Source: Acidobacteriota bacterium (GTDB lineage: Bacteria > Acidobacteriota > Blastocatellia > RBC074). Taken from it: DNA of 64,000 nt. The DNA is taken from positions 1-64,000 of the forward strand of contig JACPYM010000066.1 of NCBI GenBank assembly GCA_016196035.1. Reading direction: 5' to 3'. Positions 40,093-50,431 of the stretch are shown here, piece after piece (positions within the stretch are counted from its first letter, which is position 1; every line of letters starts with the position of its first letter). The position numbers were made by a program, and so were the translations under genes. The notes beneath the pieces are model-generated. The model did no database searches. It was given only the letters and a program-made list of their open reading frames with translations, and was not told the DNA's origin.

Positions 40093-43000
40093 ATGAAACC
40101 CACAAACAAATCTGCGCGCAAACAAAAAAAAGCCAACGGGAAGTTGCGTGGACTGGCGCTGCTGGTCCTGCTCATGGCTGTCGGTGTTGTAATTTGGCAA
40201 GCCAGCAAGCCGATGCTGGCTGCGAGCAGTATGGCGGCTGCCGTGGAAAGCAGCCGCTTATCGCTCGATACGGCGGTCGAGGTTTATCGCGACAATCGCA
40301 CGAGCGCCAACTGGCAGGCTGTCGAGGCCGCGCGCCAGGTCTATCAAACGGCTTTTACCGAGGCCGTGAAAGTCAACGCCGTCAGTCCCGCTCCAGTCAT
40401 GGCGGCGAGTGCGGCATTACAGCTACAGACGCTAGCTGCCATAAAGAAAAGCTTGACCCCAAACCAGAAGAAGATTAGCTCCCGACTACTCTTCGCCGCG
40501 CGCAAACAACGTGTGCAACTGCCCTTGGAGTTAAATTCAATGCGCACATCAGTACCGACCAGCGCTAGCGGTGACACCTTAGTAGATATCACTGTAATTA
40601 ATCGCACGGCTGGTTTGAAAGTGCTGGACAAGTTTAGCTTCAAAGTCGTCAACGCCAGCCCTGCTGGCAGGGTGATCGTGGCGGAAGTACCGTTGGGTAA
40701 ATTGGAAGAGCTGGCTGCGTTCCCAGAGATTATTGCCATCCGCGAACATGCCAAAGCCTACACCAGCCGCTATGTCCCATCTGGGGCTGAGGCGCAGACG
40801 CTAGTCAAACCTAGCTTTGAAAAACGGGCGGAAGCGTTGCGGAATCGGGTATCCGCAGCTTTGGCTGGGATGGTGTCCAATGTTTCTGAAGGCGATAAGA
40901 CGCACCGGGCGCTGGATGCGCGTGGATTCTTTGGCGTCAATGGTAGTGGCGTAAAAGTCGGAGTGATCTCTGACGGTGTGGATTCGCTGGCGGCGTTGCA
41001 GGCCTCGGGTGATCTGCCTGCCGTGACCGTACTGGACGCGGGGTCAGGCGATGAAGGCTCGGCGATGCTCGAAATCGTTCATGATCTGGCGCCAAATGCA
41101 CAACTTTATTTTGCTACTGCCGACCCCACGCAAGCCACTTTTGCGGCAAACATCATCGCCCTAAAAAATGCGGGCTGCAATATCATCGTGGACGATGTCG
41201 TTTATCTGGCCGAATCGCCCTTGCAAGAAAGCATTGTGGCGGATGCGGTCAATCAAGTAACGGCGGCTGGCGTGCTCTATTTTTCGTCGGCGGGCAATGA
41301 AGGCAACAAAAACGATGGTACTTCCGGCACTTGGGAAGGAAACTTCAATCCCAATGGGACGCCGCCCGCGCTGGCCGGTGGCGGCGCGGCTAATAATTTC
41401 GGCGATGGCGGGCAGTCTATCCTGGTGACTGCTGATTCAGCCGTGGTCCCTCTGTATTGGAGCGATGTTTTTGGCGTTTCGGCGAATGACTATGACCTTT
41501 ACGACATGGACGGCGGACTCACGACCATCTTCGATGCTTCCACCGACACGCAAGACGGTGTGGGCGGCGATGACTTTCCGGTCGAAATCAGCGGCCCGGC
41601 CTTTAGCGGTGAACGTTTGGTCGTACTGCAATTTGCGGGTGCCAATCGGTTCATTAGCCTGCACAATTTCCGTGGCAGACTCGATCCAACTCTCAGCACG
41701 ACGGGTTCGACCATTGGCCATTCCATCGCGGTGAATGCCTTCAGCGTGGCAGCGACCCCTGCGAGTGCGGGGTTTGGCGTAGGACAGCCAAGCGGCCCGT
41801 TCCCGAATCCTTTCACCACTGCCAACGTGACGGAGACTTTCACTTCCGACGGGCCGCGTCGGATTTTCTTCGATTTCGCTGGCAACTTACTGCCAGGCGC
41901 GCCGCCAGGTAATTTCTCTGCGACGGGCGGGATCGTGAGGCAAAAGCCGGATATTACGGCGGCAGACGGCGTGATGTGCGCCGCGCCCGGCTTTAATCCC
42001 TTCTTCGGCACTTCGGCAGCAGCTCCGCACGCGGCGGCCATTGCGGCCCTGCTCAAATCGGCGGGGCCCTTCACCAACGCGCAGATCCGCACTGCACTCA
42101 TCTCTTCGGCGCTCGACATTGAGACAGTGGGTGTTGATCGCGATTCCGGCGCGGGCATCGTCATGGCCTACCAGGCACTGCAAGCCATTGGCGCGACACC
42201 GCAGGCATTCCTGAGTTTGGGAACCGTCGCGTTTACCGAAACAGGCGGCGACAATGACGGATTTGCCGAATCTTGCGAACAATTGAATTACACGATTGGG
42301 CTGACCAACGCTGGCGGAGCGACCGCGACGGGCATCTCGGCGACGCTGACTTCTGCGACGCCAGGCGTGGTCATCAATCAAGGCGTGTCGGCGTATCCGA
42401 ATCTGGCAGTGGCCGCCAGTGCTAACAACACGACGCCGTTTACCGTAACGATTGGCTGCGGCGTGACTTGCGGTGCAACGATCAACTTTACCTTGACCGT
42501 GACGTTCAGCGGCGGAATGAGTCCGCAAATCTTCAATTTCAGCACGGCGATGGGCGCACCTGGCACGCCGATAACCTTCAGTTTCACCGGCCCACCGGTG
42601 GCGATTCCGGATGCCGCCGATTTGTCGGGCAGTAATCCGGGCGCGCCGGTCAACGCCAATCTGGTGGTTGCCGGGGTTCCGGGCAATATCTTCGATATTA
42701 ACTTCCGCTTCGATGGCACCAGTTGTACGAACGCTATTGGTTCGACCACGGTCGGGCTGGATCACACTTTCGTCAACGACTTGAGGCTCACGCTGAGAGC
42801 GCCGGATAACACGACCGTGGTGGTCATTAACAACACCGACGGCAGCGGTAACAACTTCTGCCAGACGCTGCTCGACGACGAATCGGCGGGAGCTTCGATC
42901 CAAAGCGTGGTTTCCGGCAACGCGCCGTTCACCGGCTCCTTCAAACCGAATGCGCCGCTTTCGGGGTTCGACGCTCACGGTGCCAATGGCACCTGGCAAC

Positions 43001-45726
43001 TACAGGCGCAGGATTTCTTCAGCGGGGACACCGGTAACATCCGCGCCTTCTCGCTGGTCATCACGCCGGCGGTTTGCGCGACAGCGGCGTGTTCGCTGAC
43101 GCAGGCGAACATCATGGTAATTCCCGTGTCGCCCGGTACGACGGCAGTGGTCAACTACAGTCCGTCCATCACGGGCGGTTGCGGGGTCGTGACTTGCGTG
43201 CCGCCTTCCGGCTCGACCTTTCCAGCGGGGGTAACGCCCGTCACTTGTACGCCGCAAGCCGGTAGCCCGATCAACTTCACTGTAACTGTCGGTTGCGCAC
43301 CGATCACGCTTGGCCCGCTGTCGGGCGCAGTGGCGGGCACGCCGTACAATCAATCGGCGGTGGCCAGTCCGGCGGGTTCATATACCTACTCAGTGATGAG
43401 CGGGTCATTGCCGACGGGCTTGACGCTGAATGCCGCGACCGGCGCGGTCACGGGCACGCCGACGGTGGCCGGGACCTTCACCTTCACTCTCAAAGCCGCC
43501 GACAATGTGAATCCCTGCATGGGCACGCGGAATTACACCGTGGTCATCACCTGTCCGACGGTCACGCTGGCGCCCACGACCTTGCCCAACGCAACGGTCA
43601 ATGTGGCGTATCCGACGACTCTCACGGGCAGCCCCGCCGGCGGCAACTATACGTTTGCCGTCACCAGCGGCCTATTGCCTGCGGGCCTGACGCTCAATGC
43701 GAATGGTTCGTTCAGCGGTGCGCCGACGCAATCCGGCGTCTTCAATTTCCGCGTCACGGCCGCGGGCTTTGGAGGTTGCACGGGCTTCCTTGATTACGCG
43801 CTGGTCGTCATTTGCCAGACCGTTACGCTCAGTCCAGCGAGCTTGCCGAGCGGGACGGCCGGCACTGCTTATAGTCAGTCGGTTTCCGCTTCGCCTGCCG
43901 GGGCGTATACCTATGCGGTCACGTCAGGCTCCTTGCCGGCGGGGCTGACGCTCAATGGCGCGACCGGCGCGCTCACGGGCACGCCCACAACGACCGGCTC
44001 GTTCTCCTGCACGCTCACGGCTTCGGCGGGTGCGTGCAGTGGTTCGCAAAACTACACTGTGACCATCGGCTGCCCGACGATCACCTTAAGCCCTGGGAGC
44101 CTCGCTGCCGGTCAGGCGGGCGTCGCTTACAGTCAAACCCTCAGTGTCTCGCCTGCGGGCAGCTATACCTTTAGCCTGATCGCGGGAAGTCTGCCCGCCG
44201 GGTTGACGCTGAATGCCTCAACGGGAGTGATCAGCGGTATCGCCACCGCCACGGGCGCGGCAACCTTCACCGTCAAGGCGCAAGCGGCCACTGGCTGCGC
44301 TGCCACGCAAAACTACATGCTGGTCATTGGGTGTCCGACCATCACGGTCAATCCCGCGACCTTGCCGAGTGGCACGACGGGGACGGCGTACAGTCAGGTG
44401 ATTTCGGCTGCACCGGCAGGCGGCAATTACAGCTATGCCGTGACCAGCGGTTCCTTGCCGCTGGGGTTGTCGCTCAATGCCGCGACCGGCCTGCTGAGTG
44501 GCGCGCCAACGACGAATGGGTCCTACACCTTCACGGTGACGGCGACGGGCTTTGGTGGCTGCCAGGGCAGCCGGTCGTACTCGCTGGTCATCGGCGGCGC
44601 TTGTCCGACGATCACGTTGCCGGGCAGCTTGCCCAACGGCAGTATCGGGCAGCTTTACAGTAACACTGTCGCCGCCGCGCCCGCCGGCAGCTACACCTAC
44701 GCGCTGACCGGCTCGCTGCCGCCGGGCGTGACCTTCTTCAATGCGGCGGCGCTGCTGTACGGCTATCCGCTGGCGGCGGGCAGCTATACCTTCACGATCA
44801 CCGCGACACAGGGCGCGTGCACAGGCAGTCAGAGTTATACGGTGCTGGTCGGGGCCGGTGCTTTTGCGGCGCGGGCGCAAGTGGCCGATTACGATGGCGA
44901 CGGCAAAGCCGATCTGGCCCTCTGGCGGCCCGCGAACGGAAGCTGGAATATGCGGATGAGCAGCACGCAGTTGACCCAAACCATGAGTTGGGGCACCACA
45001 GGCGACCTGCCGTTGCTGGGCGATTACGATGGGGACGGCAAGACCGATCTGGCGGTTTATCGCCCCAGCGCGGGCACGTTCTACGTCCGGCGCAGCAGCG
45101 ATGGCGGCTACCTCATCAGGCAGTGGGGCGTAAGTACGGACGTGCCGGTGCCGGGCGATTATGACGGCGACGGCAAGACGGACTGCGCCATTTGGCGGCC
45201 CAGCGAAGGCAACTGGTATGTGTTGCGCAGCAGCGATGGCAACATTGATGTCGTGAATTGGGGCATGGGCGATGCGCCGTATCTGGATGTGCCGGTGCCG
45301 GGCGATTATGACGGCGACGGCAAAACCGATCTGGCCGTGTTCCGGCGTGCGAGCGGGACGTGGCTGGTGAAGCGCAGCAGCGACAGCCAATTCATCATCA
45401 AGCAATGGGGCCTGGGCACAGATGTGCCGGTGGCGGCGGATTACGACGGCGATGGGAAGACCGACATCGCCGTCTGGCGGCAGGGTGTCTGGTACATCTG
45501 GCAAAGCGTGAGCAATCGTTACCGGTTGGAAAACTGGGGGACGAGCGCGGCACCGTACTACGATCAAGCCTTGCCGAGCGATTATGACGGCGATAAGCAG
45601 GCCGATGTCGCGGTCTGGCGCGCGAGTGATCGCACCTGGTATGTGCGGTGCAGCCACGACGGTAGTCTGATGATGCAGGCGCAGGGCCAGGCCGGCGATG
45701 TGCCAGTGGCGCGGCGAACGCCCTGA
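40093..45726 (+). CDS. Giant secreted S8-type serine peptidase with P-domain, Ig and FG-GAP repeats
   Basis: 1877 residues from ATG 40093 (GAGGAAG upstream). A basic N-terminus and hydrophobic segment (LALLVLLMAVGVVIW) start export. The peptidase domain spans about residues 285-690. VGVISDGVDSLAAL holds the Asp, LYFSSAGNEGN the oxyanion Asn and FFGTSAAAPHAAAIAALL the Ser near residue 640. At the usual His position it reads GDEGSAMLEIVHDLAP, so Glu appears to replace His. A proprotein-convertase-like P-domain (about 827-995), an HYR-like domain, six putative Ig repeats of about 85 residues (about 1068-1586) and six DYDGDGKTDLAV FG-GAP repeats follow. It is an extracellular enzyme; a role in surface protein or polymer turnover is a guess. 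Confidence 0.9.
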   Translation: MKPTNKSARKQKKANGKLRGLALLVLLMAVGVVIWQASKPMLAASSMAAAVESSRLSLDTAVEVYRDNRTSANWQAVEAARQVYQTAFTEAVKVNAVSPAPVMAASAALQLQTLAAIKKSLTPNQKKISSRLLFAARKQRVQLPLELNSMRTSVPTSASGDTLVDITVINRTAGLKVLDKFSFKVVNASPAGRVIVAEVPLGKLEELAAFPEIIAIREHAKAYTSRYVPSGAEAQTLVKPSFEKRAEALRNRVSAALAGMVSNVSEGDKTHRALDARGFFGVNGSGVKVGVISDGVDSLAALQASGDLPAVTVLDAGSGDEGSAMLEIVHDLAPNAQLYFATADPTQATFAANIIALKNAGCNIIVDDVVYLAESPLQESIVADAVNQVTAAGVLYFSSAGNEGNKNDGTSGTWEGNFNPNGTPPALAGGGAANNFGDGGQSILVTADSAVVPLYWSDVFGVSANDYDLYDMDGGLTTIFDASTDTQDGVGGDDFPVEISGPAFSGERLVVLQFAGANRFISLHNFRGRLDPTLSTTGSTIGHSIAVNAFSVAATPASAGFGVGQPSGPFPNPFTTANVTETFTSDGPRRIFFDFAGNLLPGAPPGNFSATGGIVRQKPDITAADGVMCAAPGFNPFFGTSAAAPHAAAIAALLKSAGPFTNAQIRTALISSALDIETVGVDRDSGAGIVMAYQALQAIGATPQAFLSLGTVAFTETGGDNDGFAESCEQLNYTIGLTNAGGATATGISATLTSATPGVVINQGVSAYPNLAVAASANNTTPFTVTIGCGVTCGATINFTLTVTFSGGMSPQIFNFSTAMGAPGTPITFSFTGPPVAIPDAADLSGSNPGAPVNANLVVAGVPGNIFDINFRFDGTSCTNAIGSTTVGLDHTFVNDLRLTLRAPDNTTVVVINNTDGSGNNFCQTLLDDESAGASIQSVVSGNAPFTGSFKPNAPLSGFDAHGANGTWQLQAQDFFSGDTGNIRAFSLVITPAVCATAACSLTQANIMVIPVSPGTTAVVNYSPSITGGCGVVTCVPPSGSTFPAGVTPVTCTPQAGSPINFTVTVGCAPITLGPLSGAVAGTPYNQSAVASPAGSYTYSVMSGSLPTGLTLNAATGAVTGTPTVAGTFTFTLKAADNVNPCMGTRNYTVVITCPTVTLAPTTLPNATVNVAYPTTLTGSPAGGNYTFAVTSGLLPAGLTLNANGSFSGAPTQSGVFNFRVTAAGFGGCTGFLDYALVVICQTVTLSPASLPSGTAGTAYSQSVSASPAGAYTYAVTSGSLPAGLTLNGATGALTGTPTTTGSFSCTLTASAGACSGSQNYTVTIGCPTITLSPGSLAAGQAGVAYSQTLSVSPAGSYTFSLIAGSLPAGLTLNASTGVISGIATATGAATFTVKAQAATGCAATQNYMLVIGCPTITVNPATLPSGTTGTAYSQVISAAPAGGNYSYAVTSGSLPLGLSLNAATGLLSGAPTTNGSYTFTVTATGFGGCQGSRSYSLVIGGACPTITLPGSLPNGSIGQLYSNTVAAAPAGSYTYALTGSLPPGVTFFNAAALLYGYPLAAGSYTFTITATQGACTGSQSYTVLVGAGAFAARAQVADYDGDGKADLALWRPANGSWNMRMSSTQLTQTMSWGTTGDLPLLGDYDGDGKTDLAVYRPSAGTFYVRRSSDGGYLIRQWGVSTDVPVPGDYDGDGKTDCAIWRPSEGNWYVLRSSDGNIDVVNWGMGDAPYLDVPVPGDYDGDGKTDLAVFRRASGTWLVKRSSDSQFIIKQWGLGTDVPVAADYDGDGKTDIAVWRQGVWYIWQSVSNRYRLENWGTSAAPYYDQALPSDYDGDKQADVAVWRASDRTWYVRCSHDGSLMMQAQGQAGDVPVARRTP

Positions 45727-45780
45727 GCGTGCGTCGTTGCGGGAAGCTGACCGTCTCGTAGCGGGGACACGCTCGGGCGC

Positions 45781-45825
45781 AAAAAGGGGGCGCGGCTTTT
45801 AGTGAAGCCGTGCCTCCCTTTTTTT
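45781..45825. terminator. Bidirectional terminator between convergent peptidase genes
   Basis: AAAAAGGGGGCGCGGCTT (45781-45798) pairs with AAGCCGTGCCTCCCTTTTT, leaving a T-run on the plus strand and, by the symmetry of the A-run, on the minus strand as well. The gap lies between the S8 gene end (45726) and the S9 gene end (45842). Confidence 0.8.
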
Positions 45826-45841
45826 GATTTGCGCAGTTGAG

Positions 45842-48385
45842 TTACTTGCCCGAACGCCGGTTCGCTGGCGGTTGGGCAGTTGATTTGGTGGCTGCCGCAG
45901 CGGGTTTGTTCAAGTTCGTTTCAAATAACTTGAGAATTCGCTTGTATTCATCCGCCCAACTCGTTGCACGCTCAAAGCCGTGATCTTCGACAGGGAAGAC
46001 AGCCAGTTCCCAATTCTCTTTGCGCAATTCGATCAGGCGTTGCGCCAAGCGCACCGAATCCTGGAAGTGCACATTCGTGTCCACCATGCCGTGACAGATC
46101 AGCAGCGCGCCTTTCAGATTTTGGGCGAAGTAAATCGGCGAACTCTGTTTGTAGGCCTCGGCATCATCCTGCGGCTGGTTCAAAATGTTCGCCGTGTAGC
46201 CGTGGTTGTAATGCGCCCAGTCGGTCACGGGGCGCAACGCCGCACCCGCCGCGAAGACATCCGGTTCGGTGAACAGCGCCATCAGCGTGATAAAGCCGCC
46301 GTAGCTGCCGCCGTAAAGGCCCACACGCTTCGAGTCTACTCCGTGTTCGGCGACGAGGTATTTCACAGCTTCTAAGTGATCGGTCAAATCCTGACCGCCC
46401 ATGTGGCGGTAGATGCCCGTGCGCCAGTCGCGTCCGTAACCCGACGAGGCGCGGTAATCAATGTCAAAGACGAGATAGCCGCGCTCCATCAGCAGGTGAT
46501 GAAACATGTATTCGCGGAAGTAGCTGCTCCACCATTTGTGCACGTTTTGCAGATAGCCCGCGCCGTGGACGAAGAGCACCGCCGGGCCGCCCGCTTTCCA
46601 GTTCGCGGGTTTGTACAACCGCCCCGGAACCTGCGCCCCATCGCGCGCGGCGAATTGCACGATGGGCGGATCAATCCAGTTGTAGCTGGCAAACTCTTCA
46701 AGCGGCGAGGCCGTGATTTGTTTTGGCGTAGCGGAGGCATTGGCCGCCGCCAGATAAAGCTCCGGTGGTTTGTTGCTGTACGAACGCACCAGCGCTATCT
46801 GCGATTCATCGGGCGCAAGCGTCGCCGCGTTGTTGCCGGGTAATGAAGTCAAGCGCGTGCGCGCGCCACCAGCAATGGGCATTGAATAGAAATGGCGCTC
46901 GTACAAACTGCCTTCGCTCGACGTGAAATAGAATTTGGTTTTGTCGTCCGACAGGCGCACGTCGGAGACTTCAAACTTGCCGCTGGTGAGTTGTTGCGGC
47001 GCACCGCCTTCGACAGGAACGCTGTACAGATGCGCCCAGCCGTCCTTTTCGGATTCAAAGAAAATCGTTTTGTTGTCGGGCAAGAAGCCGAGCGAGAACG
47101 CGCCGGGGCCGCCGACCCAAGCCTCGTCGTGCAGGTAATCGAGCACCTGGGTCTTGCCGGTGGCTTGATCAAGCGCCAAGACCCAGCGGTCTTTGTTGTC
47201 AGCGGAACGCGCCAGCAACGCGGCGTTCTTGCCGTCTTCCGAAAGCTGCAGGTTGAGCAGTTGCACATCGCGGTCGGCTGACTTTGGATCATCATTGCCA
47301 TTGGGGGCTTTAACCTTCTGGCCGTGGTCAACGTATTTCACTTCGCCGTTCTCGACATTGATGATGGCGATGCGATTGCGCGTCTGCGCGTCGCCGACTT
47401 TGGTGCGGCCCGGAATGTCTTCGGTGAAGGCGGACTCGGTGACGTAGTTGGGCACGATCGTGCTTTTCGTGCCTGTCGCCGATTGAATGACCGTGGCAAT
47501 GACCGCCGCGCCATCGGGCGTGAGCGTCAGGTTGGTGACGCTTTGCCCGGCGGGCAATTCAAATGGTTTGCGCTTTTCCTGCTTCTTGCGCTTGGCCTCT
47601 TGCTCCTCGCGGTTCAGCGCGCGTTCGCGCACGGCTTCCAGCAATTCGCGCTCTTCTTTTTTGAGGTAGTCTTGCTGCGTCTGTTTCTTGGGCGCTTCGG
47701 GCTGGCGGGCTTGGCCTTGTTGTTGCACATCATCCAGGACTAACCCGGTCGCTATCGCTTCCGGTTCCGTACCGTCGGCACTCTCTGCGCCGCGCCGTCC
47801 ACCGCCAAACGCCAACGCCGGGCCAGCCGGAGCCGCGCCGCCGCCCGTGCGAATGTCGGTCAATTGCCGCAGGGAGCCGCCGTCCAGCGCGAGCACATAC
47901 AGATTGTTGTTGCGCGTGAAATAAACGCTGCGCTGGTCGCGGGTGAAATGCGCGTTGCTCTCGCCTTCCTGCGTTTCGGTCAAACGGCGGCGCTCGTTTT
48001 TGGCATTGTCGTAGAGCCAGAGGTCGCCGTCTTCGGTAAACACGGTCAGCCGTTTGTCTTTGGAAACCTCGCCGTTGGCGGGCGGCGCGAGCTTGGCCTC
48101 GTCTTCGCTGAGCTTGCGCAAGCCGCCGCCATCGCGGTTGACGACGTAAAGATCAGGCTCTTTCAAACGCGGCTCGCCCGCGCGCTTCCAGCGGAAGTAG
48201 ACGCGCTGGCTGTCGGGCGACCAGTACACGCGCGTGGGTTCATAGCCGACCAGGTCGGGGCCGCGCATGATGCTGTCAACGGTAAGGTCGAATTTTTTGG
48301 GCTGTTGCGCGGACGCGGGCGCGGGCAGCAATAGGGCGAATAGGCAAAGCGAAGTCAGTAGGCGGTGCAGTCCGTATTTCTTCAT
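45842..48385 (-). CDS. S9-family prolyl oligopeptidase/dipeptidyl peptidase IV-like peptidase
   Basis: 847 residues from ATG 48385 with GGAG six bases upstream; the longer frame back to 48442 lacks support. A signal peptide (LLTSLCLFALLLPAPASAQ) is followed by a beta-propeller of WD-like blades (for example YWSPDSQRVYFRWKRAGEP, FTRDQRSVYFTRNNN). The C-terminal alpha/beta hydrolase has GLYGGSYGGFITLMAL with the nucleophile Ser, a downstream Asp in VDTNVHFQDS and His in VEDHGFERATSWADE. A highly charged linker lies near residues 240-290. The segment GTEPEAIATGLV is encoded by a copy of the GAGCGGTAGCGACC repeat (47740-47773). It is a periplasmic or secreted peptidase trimming N-terminal peptides. 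Confidence 0.9.
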   Translation of the reverse strand: MKKYGLHRLLTSLCLFALLLPAPASAQQPKKFDLTVDSIMRGPDLVGYEPTRVYWSPDSQRVYFRWKRAGEPRLKEPDLYVVNRDGGGLRKLSEDEAKLAPPANGEVSKDKRLTVFTEDGDLWLYDNAKNERRRLTETQEGESNAHFTRDQRSVYFTRNNNLYVLALDGGSLRQLTDIRTGGGAAPAGPALAFGGGRRGAESADGTEPEAIATGLVLDDVQQQGQARQPEAPKKQTQQDYLKKEERELLEAVRERALNREEQEAKRKKQEKRKPFELPAGQSVTNLTLTPDGAAVIATVIQSATGTKSTIVPNYVTESAFTEDIPGRTKVGDAQTRNRIAIINVENGEVKYVDHGQKVKAPNGNDDPKSADRDVQLLNLQLSEDGKNAALLARSADNKDRWVLALDQATGKTQVLDYLHDEAWVGGPGAFSLGFLPDNKTIFFESEKDGWAHLYSVPVEGGAPQQLTSGKFEVSDVRLSDDKTKFYFTSSEGSLYERHFYSMPIAGGARTRLTSLPGNNAATLAPDESQIALVRSYSNKPPELYLAAANASATPKQITASPLEEFASYNWIDPPIVQFAARDGAQVPGRLYKPANWKAGGPAVLFVHGAGYLQNVHKWWSSYFREYMFHHLLMERGYLVFDIDYRASSGYGRDWRTGIYRHMGGQDLTDHLEAVKYLVAEHGVDSKRVGLYGGSYGGFITLMALFTEPDVFAAGAALRPVTDWAHYNHGYTANILNQPQDDAEAYKQSSPIYFAQNLKGALLICHGMVDTNVHFQDSVRLAQRLIELRKENWELAVFPVEDHGFERATSWADEYKRILKLFETNLNKPAAAATKSTAQPPANRRSGK
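47740..47773. repeat. Single diverged arm of the GAGCGGTAGCGACC repeat in a gene
   Basis: CTAACCCGGTCGCTATCGCT and the following GGTTCCGTACC match one arm of the 21721-21817 element with a few changes. It is in frame in the S9 peptidase gene and lies in a charged linker, where an insert could be tolerated. Confidence 0.65.
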
Positions 48386-48489
48386 CTGCGGCTCCGATTG
48401 AATTGCTGTGATTGGTTTTGAGCAACAAGAACCAAAGAACACGCACGATGGCGCGTTAGGAACAAGCTCAAAGATTTGTTGTTCAAAGT

Positions 48490-48664
48490 CCTGAAAGGGC
48501 GAAATTGAATAGCCCAGGGCAACGCCCTGGGTTGCGGCGAAGCAAGAGACAAGCCCTAAAAGGGCGGAATAAGAGCGCTGAATTTCGCCCTTTTAGGGCT
48601 TGTAAATCATTTTGTGCGGATACCAGGGGCGTTGCCCCTGGCTATTGAATTTCGCCCTTTCAGG
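48490..48664. repeat. REP-like compound palindrome with GCCCTGAAAGGGCG motif
   Basis: The outer arms 48490-48514 and 48640-48664 are inverted copies with one mismatch. Inside, 48550-48566 and 48586-48602 (CAAGCCCTAAAAGGGCG) are exact inverted copies, and an AGGGCAACGCCCTGG hairpin lies on each side. I recall closely similar dispersed repeats in planctomycete, acidobacterial and cyanobacterial genomes. It lies between two minus-strand genes. Confidence 0.85.
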
Positions 48665-48674
48665 GCTTTACGAC

Positions 48675-49214
48675 TCAGCTTAATCTCTTTGCGCTTGAAC
48701 CCGTAAGCAGTTCTGCCATTCGGGTCAGCATCTGGTTAAGCGAGCTTTCGTGTACCTCGACGGTGTAACCATCGGCCACGCATTCAAAAGTCGAATCATG
48801 AAAAGACAAAACGTAGTGTTTGCGTGTCCAGAACCGATCTGGATCGTGGCGCCAATGAACCGAATTCATCCGTTCCAGTTGACGAATCCAAGAGGAAATT
48901 TCGATGACAAATGCGCCATACGGTGTTAGTCCGCGACTCGCCAGCGGATGCCCGTGGAATGCTTCATCATTCGGCGGGCCAAACATTGAACTGTAGCATC
49001 TGGAAAACTTGACGAGCGCAAGCGGTTCATCTTCAATGCTCTCGGTCACACCGCCGATCGTAGTTCCATCCCAGCCAGGTGGTGTGTCTTGCAAATAAAA
49101 GGCTACGACTGTGACGCCTTCGCTGCTCAATACAATCGGCGTCGGCGCTCCCACAGAAGATTGAGGAATGTCAGTGATGGGGACGACACGATCTTTCTCG
49201 TCTACTGAATACAT
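48675..49214 (-). CDS. Hypothetical protein
   Basis: 179 residues. It has no signal peptide and no motif I can name. The first half is beta-rich (TPIVLSSEGVTVVAFYLQDT, ALVKFSRC), the second has WIRQLERMNSVHWRH and KHYVLSFHDSTFECVADGY. The even composition and codon use like the neighbours suggest it is real. It starts 21 bases after the purM stop on the same strand and could be cotranscribed; no link to purine synthesis is apparent. Confidence 0.65.
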   Translation of the reverse strand: MYSVDEKDRVVPITDIPQSSVGAPTPIVLSSEGVTVVAFYLQDTPPGWDGTTIGGVTESIEDEPLALVKFSRCYSSMFGPPNDEAFHGHPLASRGLTPYGAFVIEISSWIRQLERMNSVHWRHDPDRFWTRKHYVLSFHDSTFECVADGYTVEVHESSLNQMLTRMAELLTGSSAKRLS

Positions 49215-49235
49215 CCTGACACTCTCCTTCCAACC

Positions 49236-50267
<1,032 letters not shown>

Positions 50268-50297
50268 AATGCCGTGGAGTAGATTTGCAAAAGGAAG

Positions 50298-50402
50298 AGA
50301 GATTACGGAACAGACGGAAATAACCGAACAGACGGAAGAAACCAGTTAGACCAGTCAGTCTTTTCTGTTTGTTTCGTTATTTCCGTCTGTTCCGTAATCT
50401 CT
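50298..50402. repeat. Palindrome with 27-bp perfect arms between purF and purM
   Basis: 50298-50324 and 50376-50402 are exact inverted copies (AGAGATTACGGAACAGACGG start). The ACAGACGGAA unit appears twice in the left half. In the minus direction it separates purF from purM and could attenuate transcription. Confidence 0.85.
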
Positions 50403-50431
50403 TTTCCGGTTCATTTCTTGATTGATTGCTT

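Noticed and set aside
45781-45825. Member of the palindrome families
   Set aside because: Its A-run/T-run flanks and place between convergent genes fit an ordinary bidirectional terminator better.
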